This document shows positions 12,309 through 25,373 of a DNA stretch of 64,000 nucleotides, one piece after another (the stretch's first letter is position 1; each line of letters starts with the position of its first letter). The translations under genes were made by a program, and so were the position numbers. The DNA lies in NCBI RefSeq assembly GCF_016859285.1, contig NC_053419.1, positions 12,676,501 to 12,740,500 of the forward strand, written 5' to 3'. The stretch is from Xiphias gladius (Eukaryota > Chordata > Actinopteri > Istiophoriformes > Xiphiidae). The notes below the pieces were generated by a model. The model did not search any database and was not told where the DNA came from. It saw only the letters and a list, made by a program, of their open reading frames with translations.

Positions 12309-15300
12309 CTACAGGTAAGTGTCATGCTCTGCACTGCTCAGACTCTCTTTGGACTCTTGGATGGTCATGTGTTTGAGGAGAGGTGAGGGGTCACTGGGAG
12401 GAGAATAAAGATTAACTGTCTCCTGTGGTGGTAGGATTGTTTTCTTCTGCTTTTCCTCATTAGCCTTTCTACTTTCCTTTGTGTCCTTTGCTTGCACCCC
12501 ATCTGTCTTGGCTGCCAGGGGAGACTCCACAATGATGGTGGGCCTCTGTCGCAGGTCCTGTCGACTGGGTGGCTCAGCAGCCATGATGGCCTTGGCACCG
12601 TGCATCCTGGGAGGGGACTTACAGCGTAGATCTCCGTGAGTCTCCTTCCAGCGCCGCAGCTGAGCATGATGTTCCTTCTCGATGTCTTTCTCAGACACCG
12701 ATAACTCTGTAATCTGAAATACAGGCACAGAATGAATGTGAATCAACTATGAGGTAATATCTGGGTTTTTTTGATTGAAGTACACCAGCACATTACAGGT
12801 GAAGTCTTTTTATATTGCTGTTCCCACAAGCACAGGAGGGCAAAGTCAAAAAGGGATCCCGCACCTAGAGGAACAGCTGAATCTGCAGTAGGTGCTGGCC
12901 AAAACAATAAAATAGGTAACACAGATTACGACAGTGAGTATAACAGTACCTCGTGCACCAGGAACCTTTCTTGCATGTACTGTGGCTGTATAGCTCGGAG
13001 CAGCCCCATTGTTTCATAGAGACCTTGGCAGGCCTTCAGTTTCTCTTGGGATCCCAACATGCATTTCAGGAGAACCAGGCCCACCCTGAAGAGGATCTTC
13101 ACTCCTGAGAAAAGCATCACATCAGACCGCATGCAGCTAAAGAAGCAGCCTTCACTTATATCTGAATAGAGTTATCACTTGAGAGCTGCACATAACTGCT
13201 GAAGTCCGATAAATTTCTAAATTGTAACACTGAAAACTGGATATTTGGATGGACAACTTTGGCTTTTCTCAGTTCTCATTTTAACTATTCAAAACACAAA
13301 AACAAAAAAACAAAAAAAATAGGGGGGGCTTCATGTATTCAACACTCGCCTTATCTCTTTGGTGATCATGCTCTGGTGTTTTACAGGTAAAATTAAAGTG
13401 GAGGGTTACAGCACATGACAGGGCCTGAAGGATATTAAATACTGTTATTGTGTATTTAACTAACTCTGATGTATTACAGGTAAAACACTAGGGCTGAATA
13501 CATAATAGCAGGCACAAGGGACTAATAATTGAAACAGAGACAACTATTGAAATGAAAACATAAAAAAGGGCAACTTTTGACCAAAATGCTGGGCAAATGT
13601 AAAATTTGCTTCATCTGGGGCTGTATCCGAAGTTATTTTGTTGGAACATCGCTTCAGTAACGTATGTTCTGTCTGTAGTAGTAAAATCCCAAGAAATAAA
13701 CTCTGTGTGCCAAAGTATATTAAAAATATACTCTGTGTGTTACAGTATAAACCAGAATGTATTGAACATTGATTTTAACTTTTAACATTGATTTAGATGA
13801 TAATCAGACTCAATCATTGGGCTTGCAGTGAGTAACAGAAGTATTGTGATGATTCTGAATTAAAAAAAATTACTGCTATAATACACAGTTTGGACATATT
13901 AACGTTTTTTAAAGATGTGGCCTTAGACACCTTGGAGATAATGGTGTCAGGAGGTGCCCGGACTTACGCAGGCAGGCCGAGAGAGTTAGGGATTTTCCAA
14001 AGAGACTGGCATCATTATCTCCAGATGGATATGGAGGATGTAACCAAATATGGAAAGTATGACACCATTATTTCTTATTACTACTTTTATTAGAAAAGTA
14101 GGTGGAGAACCCGGCAGCAAGGAGGAACGAATTTGGGGTATAAAAGATGATGTCTAGCTATGCTTTCTTCAGTTGGTTTCCGGAGCTAACTCAGTTTCAT
14201 CTCTTGTGAAAGAACAAACTCTATTGCATTGAACTCTGATCATCTCCAGTGAGCTTTTTTCAACTTTTTGAGACTCCAGTAACTCATCACCTTCACAGAA
14301 GTTAAGTGTTGGAAGAGTGGTCCAGAAATACTCTGGCCCTGATCTGGGCATCTTTTTCTCCCACATGTCCTACATGATCACTTTCTCACTTCATTTGACA
14401 TGACAATATATCAGTTTGTAATGCGAGGGCGTGTCACCTCACCATCACAAAGGAACATGTCCCAGACACGCAGCACCGAGGCCCATGGCAGAGTCCGAGA
14501 GAAGGCACACATGAACCACTCGGTCATGTACAAGGTGGGCTCCAGCTTGTGCTTCTTCAGGTGATGGTGGGCTACAGGGGACACCCGCCGCAGCAGAGCG
14601 TACAGGATCTCCCCGTCTAGCTGGATCGCCTCCTGTAGAGACAATACGGAACAGCAGTCAGTGAAGAGAGAGAGGGAACAGACTCCTTTCTCATTGCTTA
14701 ATCTGATTGTGTGATTATCTCGTCCTTGTAGCCTGGTCACCACCTCATGTTATTAGGTAGTTTGTGTATCAGTGTCAAGCTAGAGACACACTGACCAGGG
14801 AAATTCAAGACCACCACTAGCAACATATTACGTGTACTGACTTTATAAACTGAACTGAACTGGCATTTTTATTTATGAAACAGCTGTTTGGCTGGCTAAA
14901 TCAGCTTACGCCTTAAGGAAGTTTAAATACTGAGGCAGAATCTACGTTGCTAATAAATCTTGGGAAGTGTAATGTCTGGATAAAAATTCAGTTGTGCAAA
15001 GATTCAGCTCTATAATGTGGCAGAAAATTAGTCTTCAGAAACCCTGTGTCCTTTCACTACAATATTGCGGGTGTATTTATGCTTAAAATAGTCAACAGAT
15101 TCATTTTAGAAAGATATACGGGTTTAAGGTAGGTAATAAGTCACATGCTCAACACTATAAATATGAAATCTATTTAAAGTCAACTTGTACTCTGATGTTC
15201 TCGAGTTCTTCTTATGACATACCAGCCCTGTACTGTAGTATCCAGGTAGATATTTCTCACAAATCTGGACAAGAACCCAAAATGCATCCTAGGACAAAGG

Positions 15301-16109
15301 AAAGAATGAGAGCAGGAATTTATTATAGTAAAATTAGTTATTTAATGATTAACAAAAAAGGCATGACTATTAATATTAATGTAAAGCATTTTGACAGAGA
15401 GGACAGCAGTTGACAGAAAAACTGTTCTTTAGTGAACATCATTTAACAATTATGCAGTGAATTTGTATCATCACAATAGTCTTTGACCCTTTTTGACCCC
15501 TTGGCTCTATAATTAGAGCCGTGAGTATCTAATATCAACTACATTTTATTTTATATTAGAGAAAAAAAAAAAACATCTGGAAAGGTTGAATTTCTAGTGT
15601 GTGCTCACCTCAGCTGGCATATGCATCAAGAGAACAGCAGCGATGGGAGCCTGAGCCTGACAATAACCCTCTTCAGGGCGATGCAGAGTATAAGCCTTCA
15701 GAACGCGAAACAGGTCCTGCTGCCTACATGTAAGAATATATATAAAATATATTCAGAAACTATTGTATATTCCGTACAATTAATACAGTGACGGGCATCT
15801 TGACAGGCCTTCAGATGGCAATGCTTACCCATGACCTCCTCTTGCTGCAAACATTTCGTGGAAGGGGAACTGTCGATGGAGGTCCCTCTCAATAATATCT
15901 ACCCATTTGGGATCTCCTGGCTGGTTGTCCAGTTCCTGAAAACACAGAATTTTGTCAGCTTTTGCTAAATTAAACATTACTTTTTTTAGTCATTTCCCAC
16001 CAGCCACTTTTTTTATTAACAATTTTATAATGAAGGCAATTCTGAAACTTAAAACCTCAGTGAAGTTTCAAGCCTTGTACCACTCAATATGTCTTGCATG
16101 TATAATTGA

Positions 16110-16145
<36 letters not shown>

Positions 16146-19100
16146 GTTATATATATATAAATAAACGTACATGCATTAATAGTATACATTATTTTTATTT
16201 TGGATCAATTTTTTGAAAAATACTCACAGGAGGGACCACAAATTCACAACTGACCTGGAACTTGCCCGAGTTTTGCTCCCTTTTCACCTTGCCCCCAGTG
16301 AGGTAGAGCCAGGCCCGGCCACGCAGGGATGGAGGGATCCCCTTCTGACAGCGCTCTTTCACCTGTTGTTCAACACATGCACAGTTACTCAAGAGCCTGC
16401 AGAAAGCAAGAGAAAGGAAGAAAGGAAAACAGACCTTGGAGGACACTGTGAATAGTGCTGTGCACACCATTTGACTGTTAGGAGACTGATCGTCAAATAT
16501 ATATAAAAATACATATTTATAATTTTTCAAACTATTGCGTACCCTCCACCTTGAAAGAATCATGTTTGCTCTGAGGGACAAACTTGAGGTTCCCCTTTCA
16601 TAGCTTTTCTGGAAGAAGTCCATATTAATTTGAATAGTAAATCTTACTCTTCAGACAGCTCTTAGAAAGACTGGTGGCAACTGGGTCGAGCAGTGCTCTT
16701 TTTTTCCCCTTAATTCATGAAATTTAGGTGCTTTTCTTTAGATTTTCTTTTTATTTTGTTAGTTTGAGCACTTTTCACTATTTTCACTATGACCTCGTCA
16801 CGGTTTCTGTTTTTTTTTTACTGACTTTATTTTGTGGGAAACTGAAGCATACAACTGTACTAACTGTGTGAACAATAAAAATACGTATAATAAAAAGTCA
16901 AACCTGGCACAAAAACTATGCTCATGCTCCAAAACAGTCCCCTGCACACTGAATAAGCTCCTACAAAGTGCACTTTGCCATTAGTGGTAATATACAACAA
17001 TATGCTCAGTGAAGAAGTGAAGTCAGATTCCATTTAAAACATTGCAAACCTTCTTGTGTTTTTTGGCCATCCACTTGTCCCAGCTGTTGAGCATCTCCAG
17101 CCATTTTGCCTCCCGCTGTCTCAGCACCTCAGTGGGGATTTCTTCAGCACTGTGGTGATAGGAGACAATGATAAAAGACAAACAATTTCTGTTCATAGTT
17201 ATACTGTACTCTGTCATTTCCCTGTACTTATGAAAGGGAAATCCTGTCATCAGAGGGGGAGGGACGGTGGCTCATCTCTTCCTTGTCCAAACAGGAAATC
17301 TACCTCAGACAAAACAGTGGAACACTTACCATTGGCAGCCAACTACAAGGAAAACAGGAAGCTAACAGAGAACTTTCCCCCAGTTCAGTTCCCTACAACC
17401 TCCAACACAAACCAATATCTCACCTCATTACCGTCCTATTGAAGATCAGAGCTGCCATTTGGATACACACAGATTTCCTGTGCTGATCCTGAACCCAAGC
17501 CTGGTCTTCTTAACAAACAAAATATAACACATTTAAGGAGCTGACTGACATGCCTTTGTATACAACAGCTAAAGAAAGATATCACAATGACCTGAATGAA
17601 CTAATGTGTCTAAATTGGGACTGCTTCTTATATATCTTCAAAATAAAACAGAACCACTAAAATATTTTGTGGAAGATGACAAGCCCAAACTGTTTATTTG
17701 CACTTTATTTATAAAGCCCCTTTATAAACAAGACGAACCAAGTGCTGTGCAAAGGCAAAGTTAAAAATCATCTGTGTAAGAACTAGTAACAATGTGGGAC
17801 GTTACGCAGGTCCAAATGTGAAAGAATAAAATAAGTCTTTGAGGAAGGACTTAAGGTTTCATTAGTTGAGGCCATAACATTCAGAGAGAGGCTGGTCCAC
17901 AGTCTAGGGGCCACAACAGCAAAGCAAACGCAACAATGTCTACTTGTACCCAATAGGTTTATTTCACTATGTAATAATTTAAGATGATTATTATAGTAAT
18001 ATCTGAAAAATAAACATAATTTTAGGTATCACAATGCTTCTTGGTTTTTTCTATCTCATCAATCATCTAATGATGCATCAGATTTATTTTGAAACACTCC
18101 TTTGGGAAATACTGGCCTAGACCATGGAACACACAACAGCTTTACGTCAGGAGAACTCAGAGATGTAGAAGAAACTTGAGGCAAGTGCAGGAAAAGCCCA
18201 TTAACAACAAACATTAAGATTAGATTTCAAAATCAGTGCTATACGTATTCTACACTATTCCACATGGAGAGTCAAGCATGGAAGCTAGGTGGCCTTCCAT
18301 TTTTGCCAGACGGACGTTGAGCAAGAAAGGTGGTAACAAGGAATACTGACTAATATGACTCAAAAGGAATCAGGAAGGAAAGGAATCACAGCTGGTCTAA
18401 ATCTGCGGTTCCAAACCTGGGGGCTCATGATTTAAATGACGAGATTTGGAAATAAGAAAATAATCATATTATGCCACACACATTGTGTTTATTTTGCGGG
18501 CTTTTCCCTAATCTTTTTTTTATTTATTTATTTTTTTATAATTGAATACCTGACAGTTTGCATCTTCATGCTTCCAAAAAGCTTATGACACAATCTGAGA
18601 ATGAAACAGTGCCCTTGATGTGCTCATAACTCATAAACATATTAAACCTTTGACAATGCCAATAGACATTGCTTCACCTTAGAGGGTCAAAAACCAAAAA
18701 GGTTGCAACCTACTGGTCCAGGTGACAAGAAACTAAGCTATAAATCAGGGTAGCCAGCCAAGTATTTACAGTCTGGAGTGATCCATCTTTTGTTTGACTT
18801 CTTCCACATACATAGCTCATTGAAATGACAGCAGGTATCTCCACATGGATCAAATGACAGACTCTACCTACAACAGTTTGATGACCCCAGCAATCACATT
18901 TTTTTTCTTGACAGTGTGTGTGAATGTGTGTGAGATCCAGGGAGATCTTCTGTTTCTGTTCACCTTTACCCGTCTTCAGCTGAGGACAAGAGACAGACTG
19001 CAACTATGTGGCAGTCTGTGGAAACGCGAACAAACACTTCATTCGGTTTCTGTTACTAACTGTTGGAAAACTGAGCATTAGGAAACCCCACTCACGAGTC

Positions 19101-19277
19101 TCCGGAGTACTGCTGGGCTCCCCCGGTGAATCCGTACTTGTCCACCTGTCCCTCCCCGGGGATGGCACTGCCGTTTACCTCTGTGTCAGATCCATACAAG
19201 CTGCTTTTCCTATTATCTGTCAACTTCTCTGTGCTGCCCCGCAAGTCAAGTCCATTGCCCTGCTCGGTTTTTGCCAT
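12309..19277 (-). CDS. tbc1d10a: TBC1 domain family member 10A (EPI64), Rab GTPase-activating protein
   Basis: Nine coding exons: 19277-19096, 17149-17050, 16362-16255, 15935-15829, 15723-15609, 15288-15223, 14632-14443, 13104-12950, 12713-12309. All introns are GT-AG and all phases match. Together they encode 475 aa (human about 508). The TBC domain runs from about residue 100 to 310 and carries the arginine finger in IERDLHR (Arg151) and the glutamine finger in GYCQ (Gln188), so catalysis should be intact. The family stimulates GTP hydrolysis by Rab proteins (Rab27a, Rab35) and binds EBP50/ezrin scaffolds in microvilli. The last four residues, DTYL, are the EPI64 PDZ ligand, which separates this gene from TBC1D10B/C. 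The first ATG (MAKTEQ) matches the family start. The C-terminal tail after about 370 is charged and poorly conserved. An 'a' or 'b' fish duplicate cannot be told from sequence alone. Confidence 0.95.
16109..16160. repeat. (AT)n microsatellite in tbc1d10a intron 3
   Basis: A run of AT dinucleotides interrupted once by a short CACACG segment, between coding exons 3 and 4 of tbc1d10a. Confidence 0.85.
18403..18715. mobile_element. hAT-type non-autonomous element in tbc1d10a intron 1
   Basis: The left end CTGCGGTTCCAAACCTGGGG and the right end (other strand) CAGTAGGTTGCAACCTTTTT resemble decayed CAGTGGTTC-type termini of fish hAT MITEs. No open frame is present. No clear 8-bp target duplication was seen. 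Confidence 0.45.
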
Positions 19278-19740
19278 TTAATTAACATTTATCTTAACAG
19301 AAGCCGCCCGTCTACAGTCTGTTTACATAATTTAGGACCAATCTTGAAAGCTTAGCTTTAAAGCTCTCCATGAAGACGCCCGCCGGTTAGCTAACCCACT
19401 GTCACAGCTAGCTACGGTTGCTAGGAAGATTTGCTTCCTCGCTGCTAGCTTGCTAGTGCTAAAAAAAAAACCCAAACAAAAAAAAAAACAAAAAAAACAA
19501 AACACTTAAGCAGTTTAATAGTAAACCTGCTCGCCTTGGTCGCGTATGTTTGGGTCACACGAAATGATTCCCACCAATTGGTCAACCTATTAAAGAGTCA
19601 AACGATAAATTGGTAAAGTATCTGCCTGTTAACTCCGAAGCTAACATGATAGCATCACACATCTGTCAGCTGACACACACCTAAAGAATCTCTGCTGTCA
19701 GCAGGAATGTAGGTTAGCTGCTTGCGACAAGGAAGCCGGA
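19278..19740 (-). promoter_or_regulatory. Presumed tbc1d10a promoter / 5' UTR region
   Basis: The sequence just upstream of the first coding exon is rich in GCTAGC/GCTAAC words (19386-19460), a composition often seen near fish transcription starts. A poly-A/CA-rich tract follows at 19459-19503. No TATA box was identified. The exact start site is not visible. Confidence 0.35.
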
Positions 19741-19847
19741 TCAGTTCAATAAACAAAACATCCATGGCATCCAATGACTCTCCACTGCCATCTACTGCTG
19801 AACATTTCACATCCAGGTACAGTTTTTTACTTCCTGTTATTTACTCG

Positions 19848-20530
19848 CAGGGTGGTGGAATGTAGCTAAGTACATTTATTCAAGTATTGTACTGAAGTGC
19901 ACTTTTGAGGTACTTCAGTGTTTCCATATAATGCTAGTTTATACTTCTACACCATTTTCTACACCATTTTAGAGGGAAATATGTAATTTTAACTCCACCA
20001 GCTCTAGATACCAGTAAATTACAAGATTAAAATTTTACATTAAAAAAAAAGAACATATCAGCTTATAAAATACAAGACACTGTCAAAGATTAAACCAGTG
20101 GTTCCCAACCTTTTTGTCTGGACACCTCACACACAAAGAAGCACCGTCTCGCCCTGGCTCCTTGTCATGTTTCCGGTGTCTTTGAGTTGTTGTCAGTTCC
20201 ACCACGAAGACACTTCTTCAACCTCTAGTTCCTCGGTTGGGAATCTTATTGTATATAAAGTAGTTAAAAGTAGCTCCACCTCTAGCATCTACAACAGTGA
20301 AATGGTGCTCAGACATTGATCCATCAATATTACCAGTGTAATTTATTGTATCAGTCACAGGGGCTGATTTTCTGTGAAAATACTTTTAGTACAACTAAAA
20401 GTAGTACTTTTTAAATACTTAAACACATTTTGCTGATAGTACCTCTGTACTTTTTTCCATAAGTAAGATTTTGAATGCAGGGCTTTTACTTGTAACTGAG
20501 TAAAAATACTCATAATGCACATGCACAGTC
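19848..20530. mobile_element. Fish hAT-type MITE (CAGTGGTGGAA family), decayed and with an insertion
   Basis: It begins CAGGGTGGTGGAATGTAGCT and continues with the characteristic AAGTAC-rich body and the ACCATTTTAGAGGGAAAT segment of a repeat common in fishes. Sequence near 20420-20515 (TTTTGAATGCAGGGCTTTTA) matches the other half of the same family. A second hAT-like end (CAGTGGTTCCCAACC) at 20096 suggests a nested insertion. A fragment of the same family lies at 54660-54821. Confidence 0.55.
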
Positions 20531-21066
20531 TTATTTTAGAGTGTTATATTATAATGTTGTTGGATATTGGTGCATCAACATGTAAGCAGTCTGTTGTATC
20601 TGTGCAGGCTAATATTTAATTTCTTGATCATATTTATAGTATGAATAATATTAAACTGCAAAGTAACTTGTGAAAGTAGATTTCAGATAAATGTAACGGA
20701 GGAAATATAAAATTCTAGCCCCTCTAATATAGTGCAGTATAAGTATGAAACAATACTATACATATACTGTATATATTTTTGGAAACCTTGATGTGTTCCG
20801 TGCATACAAAATTAGCTATTTGTATTGAAGTGGAAATATTCAACATAAAAAAAGGTAATTTTACACTTTATATAATTAGATAACCATTATAAAAGACTAG
20901 ATACTTGCTCTATTTACTTAATTTCCTTGGCTTGATTCAATATTTTGCACTAATAGTAGAAAATGTTATCAAACAAAATAGTCACTAAATATAAAATATA
21001 GTAAATCTCAATCAATTCATGGTAAAACATATCATCGGAAAATCATTAAAAAAATGATTAACACTA

Positions 21067-22564
21067 CAGTCCTGGTCAAAATTATGGCCCCCTGAATTTT
21101 AAATACAGAAGAATAATTAGAATATCCTTAGAAATAAATGCAAATTAACCAATTTTTGTATATTCAGAATATTTAATAAAATCTCCAAAGTTACTGAACA
21201 AACAATTGACACAATTATTGGCAGCCTTTTGATGAATTTCAATTAGTTCCTCAAACAAAATAAAAAAACAAATATAACTCAACTGTGCTTAATTTTCAGT
21301 GTTCACATGATCTGAATTAACCAATGAATGATGGTTTTACTGCATAAAAAGGGGCTGATTGTTTCCAGTTTCTTCTTCACAATGACAAAGACAAGAGAGC
21401 TGCCTGAGAGCCTTTAGAAATGCTATTATCAAAAAACAAACAATCACCAAAGATCTTGAAATCCCTGTTTCAACAGTTCATAACGTGATCAAAAGGTTTC
21501 ACAGTCATAAAACTGTGAAGACGTTTCGAGGACGTGGTGCTAAGAAGAAACATAGTGATAGAAGTCTTCGAAAGTTGATGCGAATTGTGGAAAAAACATG
21601 CAAGACATCTGAAGAGGTATAGGCTGACCTGGTGCAATCTGGAGTGGTGGTTTCAGCCCAAACCATATGCCACACATTAAACCAAGTAGGGCTCCATGGG
21701 CGAAGGCCAAGGAGAACACCACTACTGAAAGAAAGGTACAAAAAGCAAGGCTAATGTTTGCAAAAACTTTTATAGATAAGCCACAGTCTCTCTAGGATAA
21801 TGTTCTGTGGACAGATGAAACCAAAGTAGAGCTCTTTGGGACAGCAGTGCATCAGTTTGTTTACAGGCGATGAAATGAAGGCCGTACGGCAAAGAGCACC
21901 CTACCTACAGTAAAACATGGTGGAGTTTCTAGCATGCTTTGGGGTTGCTTTGCTGCCTCTGGTACTAGTGGCATTGAATGTATCAAAGGAATGATAAAGT
22001 CAGAAGATTACCAAGGCAATTTAGAGCCTAACGTGATACCCACTGTCAGAAAAATAGGTTTGATGTGAAAGGTATTATGTCTTTCAGCGGGACAACGACC
22101 CAAAGCACACATCCAGCAGCAGAAAAGGATGATTGAAAATGAAAAGATGAGTCCTCACCTGAATCCCATCGAAAACCATTGGAGAGAGATGAAATCTGCC
22201 ATTGCAAAAAGGACTCCTGCAAACTTAGAAGAGCTTGAACGCATAGCATTGGAAGGGTGGCAGAAACCACCAGCAGTCGGGTGCAAGAAGCTTCTAGGTG
22301 GCTTCAAGAAATGTTTGGAGGAGGCCAGTGTTGCCAAAGGTTCTGCAAGTGAATATTAGAGAAAGGTGCCAATTGTGTCTGGGGTAAAGTTTTGTGTTAT
22401 TTCAATATTATCCAAGTTTTTCTTTTTTTAATTTTCTTTTGTTCAGTAACCTTGGACATTTTATTAAAAATATTTTGATGATACAAAATTGGTTAATTTG
22501 CATTTATTTCTTAAGCTATTTTGTACTTATAATCCAAAAGTGGCAATAATTTCAACCAGGATTG
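21067..22564 (+). mobile_element. Full-length, inactivated Tc1-like (Tc1/mariner) transposon
   Basis: About 1.5 kb bounded by inverted ends (CAGTCCTGGTCAAAATTATG at the left, CAATCCTGGTTGAAATTATT read inward from the right) and flanked by TA at 21065-21066 and 22565-22566, the Tc1/mariner target duplication. The plus-strand transposase remnant starts at 21382 (MTKTRELPES) and ends near 22359. It has a helix-turn-helix region (VSTVHNVIKRF), a catalytic-type segment (VLWTDETKVELFG) and the C-terminal LNPIENHWREMK motif. In-frame stops (for example TAG at 21620-21622, TGA near 21870) and indels break it, so it is a pseudogene. It lies in the gap downstream of pptc7. Confidence 0.9.
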
Positions 22565-22764
22565 TATAACAATATTGAGGATTTAGCTAAGTTCCCATTT
22601 TCTCAACCAGTCTGGAGTCACAGTATCTAGGGTAGATAATCTGTTGAAGTTTAAGCTGTCAATCATTTTGCAAGAGTGAATGAGTCTTTTGTGAACATCT
22701 GTTTTTGACAATGAAGCTCTACGAACATGGAATGGAATCATAAAAACAGTCAAAACAAATTTAG

Positions 22765-24312
22765 TATAAATACTAGATTTATTTAAATATTGTAATATTT
22801 TAAAACATATTTACATAAATTAGACCTGCATTGTTACACTTTATATACAATGACATAGGTGTATCTTTCATACACATAAACATCGCTTGCTGGAAAGAGG
22901 ACAATCGTACCATACAGACTGCAGAAGCACCTTTGAGAACAACTTTACAGGAGAGAGAGAATGGGGGCAGACTTCATTTACATCAAACACTGGTCAACGT
23001 AACCGAGACGAGACAAGCTTGCAATGACAGGAAAGGCCTCTTGATTACAGGTCTAGCTGTTTTTTAAGGCTGAAACTGTGCTTACCATCATAATGTAAGT
23101 TCACAGCAGAATTACCCATCTCACGAACCCTCCTTCTGCATACGGGTTACATCTCTCTGTCAAATATAGGGCTATCTTTGAAGTAGATACAAGTTCAGAA
23201 AATTTGTACCAGAACCATCTTAAAGACAAGAACTGACTAGAACTGTGTGTAATGAACTTTGTAAAATGGCGCAAATAGCTAAGACAGAAACCATGGTGCA
23301 GACAGTAGGACACATAATATTCAAATAACTGCCATGATGTGTATGGGGAAGAAACACCAGTCAAATTTGGATTAATGTAAAATGTGGTCATTTGTTGCAC
23401 TGCTGATCCATCAGATTAATGGACTGTTTGTAGAATCCTGCTTTGTAATGCAAGACACATGCAGGACCAGTGGATTCAGCTATGGCAGCAACTGTACAAT
23501 TTATACCATGACCATTAAAAAGAACAACACAGTGACAATATTGGTCTCCACCAACACAATGTTATCTTTAGAGCAAGGCTTGCAGAGCAGTGCCCTAATC
23601 TTGCATTTATATATGGCTTTCCTTCTTTGGTTTTATAAACCTGTCTAACTTTGTTACAGATAACCAGTCACGTATATTTTAAACCAATCGCACTAGACTC
23701 GGACTACAAGGAATTTGCAGTATTGCTATATGATGTTTAAAACAACAAAGCATAATGACATACACAAAGAAAATGTGTCTTTGGTGCACCTGCTTTTAAA
23801 CTGTAAAGACATTGTCCAAACCATTAGGGTAGGCTGTTAGACAAAGGGAAAGACTATCATGAACAGAACAGTATTATCAGTATCTTTGATTAATGTAATT
23901 GGATGAAATCCAGCACACACACACACACACATTTACAGACACTCACTACAATCATGATAACCATGTTCATATAAATCATGTCAAGTCATAAAGACATCTG
24001 AATTACAAAAGAGAAGCAGCAAACAAATGTAATGGGAAATAAGAAATAAAAACAAATCACACACACACAAATTCTTTCTAGGATAGCTGGATCTTTTTGT
24101 CATCCATCACACACACTTCATGTCAGCAGACACTCAAACTCTTACTTTTAAATCCAAATAACGTTAAAAAAATACATCTTTTCCTTTAAATTCATGCCTG
24201 ACCTATCATTGCAATTGTAAGCATTCCCAGATGCTAGCTTTAGCTTTGTGAGATAACCAATATTAACATTGAATACCCCACATACGTCAATAACAACCTG
24301 TCACATCTATCA

Positions 24313-24355
<43 letters not shown>

Positions 24356-25373
24356 TTAACATCCTTCCTACCACACAACTGCAGCAGTCAGTCTCAGCAA
24401 ATATCTTCTTGTTCATTTCAGCAAGTGGAAGTGTGGGATTGATAAAGCTCACTTCAAGATTAACATCTATACAAGAAAATATATTTATGAATGCATGTGT
24501 ACATCTTCCACAACAGTAATGAAATAGCTCTTTGCTTTAACAAAGCAGAGACAACAGAAAGGCCAGAACGTAGCCCTGAAACCACAGAAATATTTACAAC
24601 TTATCAGGATGTGCGCACCGACAGATTCCACAGCCAAGTGATAAAACCTGATTAACCTTCACATGTGAACTCTAACAAGTGTTATGGTTTCTTTTTACAG
24701 ATTTCTTTGATCCGAGCAAATTACTAGTTACCTCCTCCATGGTTAAACATTCACAAACCAAACTCTTACTTTTCATTCTCCAGTAACACCCATCCACTCC
24801 CAACATCAGCTTCCCCAGTCCATCTATATGCTTTGTTCAAACACGTTTATAACATGGAACAGATTAACAACTGGAACAACAGAGACAGATTAGTCAATTC
24901 TATAACTACTCTAACAATCCAAAGCCATGGCTTACTCCTTTTATAATATCACTTTTTAAAAACACGAGGGCTACCAGATTTTAAAACCCCTAGTTAATCC
25001 AAACTATTGTGGACTGTCTCTTCCTCACGTCACCTAAAAAGTGTTGATGTCACACAATGAGACATGGGAGACTGACAGGCAAACCCTTCAACCCACTTTG
25101 CTTGGCTCCTCCTGCATCATGATCAACAGGGAAAAGTCCTAGCTGCCTGCTTCCCTTCAACTTTTCAAGCACCAAAACAAAACAGAGGAAGAAAACAAAA
25201 TGTTACACAGGTGGACGTCAGCCCTGCAGAAGGAGTTTGTGTCGTGTTGGTGGGCCTCTCCAATTGGCCCACAGGATGCAGTGCATTTTGGGAGGGCTGC
25301 AGGTGGAAGACTCAGGCAGATGGGAAGGAAAGATCAGCCCCAGAGAAGCACACACAGTAACATACACACACTC
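22765..25373 (-). other. Probable 3' UTR of pptc7
   Basis: About 2.6 kb from the pptc7 stop codon to a minus-strand AATAAA at 22778-22783 contains no other gene-like frame. A long 3' UTR is usual for PPTC7 in vertebrates. It contains a (CA)20 array at 24314-24353 and shorter CA runs near 23913 and 24058. The end point is inferred. Confidence 0.5.
24314..24353. repeat. (CA)20 microsatellite
   Basis: Uninterrupted CA array within the probable 3' UTR of pptc7. Confidence 0.95.

Noticed and set aside
12365-12667. 100-codon minus-strand frame overlapping the last tbc1d10a exon
   Set aside because: It is an out-of-frame shadow of the real C-terminal exon that ends in DTYL.
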